Of a stretch of DNA of 64,000 nucleotides, positions 59,837 to 64,000 are shown in pieces. This DNA is from Fulvimarina endophytica (lineage in GTDB: Bacteria > Pseudomonadota > Alphaproteobacteria > Rhizobiales > Rhizobiaceae). Where the stretch lies: positions 124,001-188,000 of the forward strand of contig NZ_QURL01000002.1 in assembly GCF_003403015.1 (NCBI RefSeq), in the 5' to 3' direction. The notes under the pieces are model-generated. The model was not told the DNA's origin. It saw only the letters and a list, made by a program, of their open reading frames with translations, and ran no database searches. The translations under genes were made by a program, and so were the position numbers. Position 1 is the first letter of the stretch, and the number at the start of each line of letters is the position of its first letter.

Positions 59837-61228
59837 ATGGCTTCACTCGACAGCGTCCTCAGCTGTATCGACCTCAATCTCGATCGCTCGCTCGACCGGC
59901 TGTTCGATCTTCTGCGGATACCCTCGATCTCGACGGACCCGCGCTATGCGGAGGATTGCCGCAAGGCTGCGGACTTTCTGGCGGGCGATCTTGCGGCCAT
60001 CGGATTCGAGGCCTCGGTGCGCGATACGCCCGGCCATCCGATGGTGCTCGCGCGCCATGAGGGTCCCGCCGGCGCACCGCACGTTCTCTTCTACGGCCAT
60101 TACGACGTCCAGCCGGTGGATCCGCTGGAGCTGTGGACCAGCGATCCGTTCGATCCCGTGATCCGCGAGGACGCGAACGGACGCAAGCGGATCGTCGCGC
60201 GGGGGGCGGCCGACGACAAGGGCCAGCTGATGACCTTCGTCGAGGCCTGCCGGGCCTACAAGGCGGAGACCGGCTCGCTGCCCTGCGGGGTCACCATCCT
60301 CTTCGAGGGCGAGGAGGAGTCCGGCTCGCCCTCGCTCCTGCCCTTCCTCGAAGCCCATCGCGCCGAGCTGAAGGCCGATGCCGCCCTCGTCTGCGACACC
60401 AATATGTGGGACCGCGACACGCCGGCGATCTCCACGGGCCTGCGCGGTCTCGTCGGCGAGGAAGTGGTCGTCAAGGCCGCCAATCGCGATCTGCATTCGG
60501 GCTATTACGGGGGCGCTGCCGCAAATCCGATCCGCATCCTGTCGAAGATCATCGCCGATCTTCACGATGCCGACGGCCGCGTGACGCTTCCCGGCTTCTA
60601 CGACGGCGTCGACGAGGTGCCGGACGACGTGAAGGCGCAGTGGAACGCGCTGAACTTCTCCGAGAGCGATTTTCTGGGCGAGGTCGGCCTCTCGGTGCCT
60701 GCCGGCGAGACGGGGCGCTCCGTCCTCGAACAGACCTGGTCGCGCCCGACCGCGGAAGTCAACGGCATGATCGGCGGCTATACGGGCGCGGGTTTCAAGA
60801 CCGTGATCGCGGCCGAGGCCAAGGCCAAGATTTCCTTCAGGCTCGTCTTCCGCCAGGATCCGGCCGCGATCCGCAAGGCGTTCCGCCAGTTCGTCGAGGA
60901 CCGCCTCCCGGCCGATTGCACCGCCGAATTCCACCCCCATGGCGGCTCTCCGGCCATCCAGCTCCCCTTCGACAGTCCGTGGATCGCGGCCGCCAGCGAA
61001 GCGCTGTCGCAGGAATGGCCGAACAAGGCTGCGATGATCGGCATGGGCGGCTCGATCCCGATCGCCGGCGAGTTCAAGAACCAGCTCGGCATGGAAACCC
61101 TGCTGGTCGGCTTCGGCAATGGCGACGATGCGATCCACTCGCCCAACGAAAAATACGAGATGAGTTCGTTCCACAGGGGGCAGCGGTCCTGGGCGCGCAT
61201 CCTCGACAGGCTCGGCCGCGGCGTCTGA
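59837..61228 (+). CDS. M20 family dipeptidase
   Basis: 463 residues from ATG 59837 (MASLDSVLSCID). The M20 zinc site is visible: FYGHYDVQP (His, Asp), GAADDKGQL, LFEGEEESGSP (catalytic Glu pair), VCDTNMW (Asp) and the C-terminal HSPNEKYE (His). A dimerisation domain (residues about 205-340) is inserted. It hydrolyses dipeptides or acyl-amino acids; the exact substrate is unknown. The open frame upstream is not protein-like. Confidence 0.92.
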   Translation: MASLDSVLSCIDLNLDRSLDRLFDLLRIPSISTDPRYAEDCRKAADFLAGDLAAIGFEASVRDTPGHPMVLARHEGPAGAPHVLFYGHYDVQPVDPLELWTSDPFDPVIREDANGRKRIVARGAADDKGQLMTFVEACRAYKAETGSLPCGVTILFEGEEESGSPSLLPFLEAHRAELKADAALVCDTNMWDRDTPAISTGLRGLVGEEVVVKAANRDLHSGYYGGAAANPIRILSKIIADLHDADGRVTLPGFYDGVDEVPDDVKAQWNALNFSESDFLGEVGLSVPAGETGRSVLEQTWSRPTAEVNGMIGGYTGAGFKTVIAAEAKAKISFRLVFRQDPAAIRKAFRQFVEDRLPADCTAEFHPHGGSPAIQLPFDSPWIAAASEALSQEWPNKAAMIGMGGSIPIAGEFKNQLGMETLLVGFGNGDDAIHSPNEKYEMSSFHRGQRSWARILDRLGRGV

Positions 61229-61262
61229 GCGCCATCCTCCAACTCGTCGTGTCTCCGCACGG

Positions 61263-61290
61263 GCCCGAAAATCCAGTCCAATTTTCGGGC
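61263..61290. terminator. bidirectional terminator
   Basis: GCCCGAAAAT-CCAGTCCA-ATTTTCGGGC is a perfect ten-base inverted repeat between two convergent genes, with A/T at the inner ends of the stem. It fits a shared terminator. Confidence 0.65.
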
Positions 61291-61301
61291 TCATGCGCCG
61301 G

Positions 61302-62117
61302 TCAGGCCGGCAGGATCTGCCTGACCGCCATATCCGGCTCGGGTCGGCGCCCGCGCCACTGCTTCGGATAGCCGAAGGACACCTCCTCGAATGCCGTCCC
61401 GTCGAGGCGGCGCGAGGAGGGGATGTGGATATGGCCGGAGACGACGGCGCTCGCGCGATAGCGCCTGTGCCAGTCCTCGGTCTGCCGCGTGCCGCACCAG
61501 ATCGAGAAGCGCGGGATGCGCGGCGTCGCCGCCATGTCCTCGCGCAGGGGCCAGTGATTGACGAGAACCGTCGGCAGGCCGTCATCGAGCGCGTCGAGCC
61601 GGCCGCGCGTCAGCGCCACGCGCTCCCGGCACCATTCGCTTCGCGAACCATGGGGGGACGGCGACAGGAAGAATTCGTCCGAGCACAGGACGCCGCTTTC
61701 CCGTGCCCATCCAACGGCATCCTCAAGCGCGATCTCGGCAGGTCGGAACGAATAGTCGTAAAGCGTGAACATCGGGCAGAGCCGAACCGGCCCGCCTTCG
61801 AGATCGAGAACGGGATAATCGTCCTCGGGCGTCAGCACTCCGTATTCGCGGCAGATCCCGAGAAGTTCGCCGTATCGCTCGGCGCCGCGGACCGTCTCGG
61901 TGCCGGGACGCGTCCAGAGTTCGTGATTGCCGGGCACCCAGGCGAGCCTGCGGAACTTCTTCGAGAAGAGCTCGAAGGCGAAGCGGATATGCTCGTTCTT
62001 CTCGGCGACATCGCCGGCCAGGATCAGCCAGTCGTCCGGCCGCGCACGGATCTCGTGCATCGCCTCGCGGTTTGCGGCATGGCCGAGATGGAGATCGGAG
62101 AGGGCGAACAGCCTCAC
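61302..62117 (-). CDS. metallophosphoesterase
   Basis: 271 residues from a GTG overlapping the PPTase stop (GTGA). Calcineurin-like motifs are complete: SDLHLGH, LAGDVAEKNEH, GNHELW, NHWPL and SGHIHIPS, giving a two-metal site. The substrate is unknown. It is the last gene of a three-gene leftward operon. Confidence 0.9.
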   Translation of the reverse strand: MRLFALSDLHLGHAANREAMHEIRARPDDWLILAGDVAEKNEHIRFAFELFSKKFRRLAWVPGNHELWTRPGTETVRGAERYGELLGICREYGVLTPEDDYPVLDLEGGPVRLCPMFTLYDYSFRPAEIALEDAVGWARESGVLCSDEFFLSPSPHGSRSEWCRERVALTRGRLDALDDGLPTVLVNHWPLREDMAATPRIPRFSIWCGTRQTEDWHRRYRASAVVSGHIHIPSSRRLDGTAFEEVSFGYPKQWRGRRPEPDMAVRQILPA

Positions 62118-62905
62118 GCGAAGGCCTCGCAAACGCGCGGCCGGATTTCCCGTGGCCCCGCGACGAGGGGAATGGTCTCGAAATAGCGCGAGGCCTTGAG
62201 GGCGGACGGGACGGCGAGCGCCAGCCGATGCCCGTCGCCGATGCATCGGCGCTCCAGCCGCCAGCGGCTCGCATGGTCGTCGATCTTTTGCGTGAAGGCG
62301 ATCTCCGGCGGTCGGCGCGAACAGTCGAAGCCGAAGCCGTCGAGCGGCAGGGCAAGGCCCATGCCGCGCGCCTTGATATAGGCCTCCTTCAGGGTCCAGA
62401 GCGCGAAGAAGCGTTCGGTTCGCTCCGATAATTCCTGCGCATCGTCGATCCAGTCGGCTTCGGTGGCGGTGAAATAGCGCCGGGCGACATCGGCATCCGG
62501 CGCGCCGCGCGCGATCGTCTCCACATCTACGCCGATATCCTCGCATGCGGCGACCGCGAGGGCGACGAGGCCGCGCGTATGGGAGAGGTTGAAGAAGAGG
62601 GGCGAGGCTTCGGCTCCCGTCGAAGGCCAGTCGATCGCCGGCCGGCCATAGGCATTTGACGTAAAGCGCCAGTCCGTCGGCGCGATCTCTGGCCGGCAGG
62701 CCGTCAGCCGCAGACGCAGGAGCGCCCGGCCGACCAGGAATTCGAGCCGCGCGCCCTCCACCTTGAAGCGATCGTGACGGCTCGCCTCCGCGGGATCGAG
62801 CAGGCCGACATAGGCCTGCCTCGTCTCGGGCGGGACACGGTCGAGCGGCGTCAGGTGGATGCGGACGTCTTTGCCTGCACTGCGAAGGGCGAGGGGTTCA
62901 GGCAT
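62114..62905 (-). CDS. Sfp-type 4'-phosphopantetheinyl transferase
   Basis: 263 residues. The PPTase motifs FNLSHTRGLVALAV, DIGVDVE (Mg-binding Asp and Glu) and ALWTLKEAYIKARGMGL are present. It transfers phosphopantetheine to carrier proteins of fatty-acid, polyketide or peptide synthases. No synthase lies in the window. The start overlaps the upstream gene by eight bases. Confidence 0.93.
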   Translation of the reverse strand: MPEPLALRSAGKDVRIHLTPLDRVPPETRQAYVGLLDPAEASRHDRFKVEGARLEFLVGRALLRLRLTACRPEIAPTDWRFTSNAYGRPAIDWPSTGAEASPLFFNLSHTRGLVALAVAACEDIGVDVETIARGAPDADVARRYFTATEADWIDDAQELSERTERFFALWTLKEAYIKARGMGLALPLDGFGFDCSRRPPEIAFTQKIDDHASRWRLERRCIGDGHRLALAVPSALKASRYFETIPLVAGPREIRPRVCEAFA

Positions 62906-63380
62906 CCTTCCCGTCCGGGTCGATGGCGGCCTGTGGGGCGGGCTCGGCCCTGCGTGATCTGCGCAAGGGGCGCCACGCCCCGGCCCTGCGCCCGGCGACC
63001 ACCCAGTAGGTGAGCGCGAAGACGGTGCCCGAGATCAGGATCGCGGCCTGGATGGAGACGCTCGGCGGCGGGCTGCCATAGGCGACGAGGATGATCGCGA
63101 CCGATCCGACGAGACCTGCGACGAGGTGCAGGACGAGCGAGTTCAGCCCGAACATCTCGGTCAGCGCCATGAAGATGGTCCAGGGGATCAGCAGCGTCGA
63201 GCCGATCTGCCCGCTCTGGGCCCAGAAGGCGAAGGCCGCATCGATATAGGCGAAGGGCCGGTGCATCTCGGGGGTGTCGGCGAGATCCAGATAGGGCCAC
63301 AGGATGGTGAAGGCGCTCGTCAGGCAGGAGAGGACGAAGGCGAAGGGGATGACGATGAGGAAGCGCAGGACGGTCGCCAT
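62898..63380 (-). CDS. integral membrane protein, function unknown
   Basis: 160 residues with four hydrophobic segments (about 5-28, 55-72, 83-100, 108-128) and a basic C-terminal tail. It is the first gene of the operon with the PPTase and metallophosphoesterase. No family is recognised. Confidence 0.78.
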   Translation of the reverse strand: MATVLRFLIVIPFAFVLSCLTSAFTILWPYLDLADTPEMHRPFAYIDAAFAFWAQSGQIGSTLLIPWTIFMALTEMFGLNSLVLHLVAGLVGSVAIILVAYGSPPPSVSIQAAILISGTVFALTYWVVAGRRAGAWRPLRRSRRAEPAPQAAIDPDGKDA

Positions 63381-63632
63381 GGATCAGACCGCCGCCTTTC
63401 GAACCGGGAGGGTGCGCACCGCGCGGAGCGGCCTCGTTCCCGCCGGATATCCGGGAAACCGGCTCCGGCGTTCAGATCCTCTGCTATGCACGCGAAGCAG
63501 CGCCCCCGATGCGGCGAGCGCTGGGTGACATGGGCAGGCCGGACGGGCGGGAATGGAGGACATCGTCATACCGCACCGACATATGGGAGGGAGCGAGCCA
63601 TTTCGAGTGCGGCATGCCGCACCGCAGGGCCC

Positions 63633-64000
63633 TCAGGCCTCGCCGTTGCCGGAGAGTTCGAGGATGCGGGCCGATTCCATCCGCTCGCGGTCCGTCTTGC
63701 GCATCCGCTCCGATTCCGACTTCAGCTGGCCGCAGGCCGCGAAGATGTCGCGGCCGCGCGGCGTGCGGATCGGCGAGGCGTAGCCGGCCTGGTTCACATA
63801 GTCGGCGAACCGCTCGATCTGGTCCCAGTCGGAGCATTCGTAGCGCGAGCCCGGCCAGGGATTGAAGGGGATGAGATTGATCTTGGCGGGAATGCCCTTG
63901 AGCATCCGCACCAGATTGCGCGCATCCTCCATGGAATCGTTGACGCCCTTGAGCATCACGTATTCGAAGGTGATCCGCCGGGCATTGGAGAGCCCCGGAT
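63633..64000 (-). CDS. rlmN: 23S rRNA (adenine2503-C2)-methyltransferase RlmN, C-terminal part (5' partial)
   Basis: The visible 121 residues contain [32 protein letters not shown] and the C-terminal [17 protein letters not shown] with the conserved catalytic Cys. This is the end of RlmN, a radical-SAM enzyme that methylates A2503 of 23S rRNA and A37 of some tRNAs. The CxxxC cluster and start lie beyond base 64000. Confidence 0.95.
   Translation of the reverse strand, partial: PGLSNARRITFEYVMLKGVNDSMEDARNLVRMLKGIPAKINLIPFNPWPGSRYECSDWDQIERFADYVNQAGYASPIRTPRGRDIFAACGQLKSESERMRKTDRERMESARILELSGNGEA

Overview
The window is GC-rich DNA from an alphaproteobacterium, most likely of the order Hyphomicrobiales (Rhizobiales). 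The evidence is the ftsY-mtaB-dapF gene order, class II DAHP synthase, malate synthase G next to leuB, a DUF1328 membrane peptide, and a giant two-TM coiled-coil protein of the growth-pole-ring (GPR/RgsE) type. Genus cannot be read from the sequence; assignment below order level is not claimed.

Bases 1 to about 21,756 are the right-hand part of a temperate prophage whose left end lies outside the window. It is integrated at the 3' end of a tRNA-Pro(CGG) gene (21756..21832, minus strand). From left to right it holds: the end of a large virion protein and a lysis cassette (plus strand, 1..3058); a 1 kb gene-poor, AT-richer island with one 37-aa gene and a strong terminator; a tightly overlapping leftward operon (12176 back to 4063) with a PD-(D/E)XK exonuclease, a Sak4-like ATPase, a coiled-coil protein, a Gp37/Gp68 protein and many small genes; an immunity region with an S24-type repressor, a Cro-like protein, repeated GTAGCG/CGCTAC operators and a LexA-type box; then a rightward early operon with two adenine methyltransferases, a PAPS-reductase-like protein, a replication initiator carrying internal 24-bp iterons, an excisionase-like protein and a tyrosine integrase.

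Bases 21,756 to 64,000 are chromosome. The left part has ftsY (split by a frameshift at an A9 tract), mtaB and dapF, then an MFS transporter, periplasmic MsrA, a triple PRC-barrel protein, a DUF1328 peptide and a diacylglycerol-kinase-like protein. The middle is dominated by a 3,032-residue coiled-coil protein with 40-residue tandem repeats, followed by an Hpt protein, a 2Fe-2S ferredoxin, gph, rpiA, a DUF2059 protein, glutathione reductase, a GGCT-like protein, YtoQ and class II DAHP synthase. The right part has tpm, a degenerate-GGDEF/EAL protein, an L,D-transpeptidase, an O-antigen-ligase-like protein, leuB, glcB, a BLUF photoreceptor, an M20 peptidase, a metallophosphoesterase, an Sfp-type PPTase, a small membrane protein and the 3' part of rlmN.

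Observations most worth following: (1) ftsY is open in two frames joined exactly at an A9-C slippery tract; (2) the prophage repressor lacks an Ala-Gly/Cys-Gly cleavage dipeptide while an adjacent 84-aa gene sits behind a GTTC-N7-GTTC LexA box, suggesting a LexA-controlled antirepressor; (3) a lambda-like origin of 24-bp iterons lies inside the initiator gene; (4) three neighbouring early phage proteins carry sliding-clamp-binding pentapeptides.
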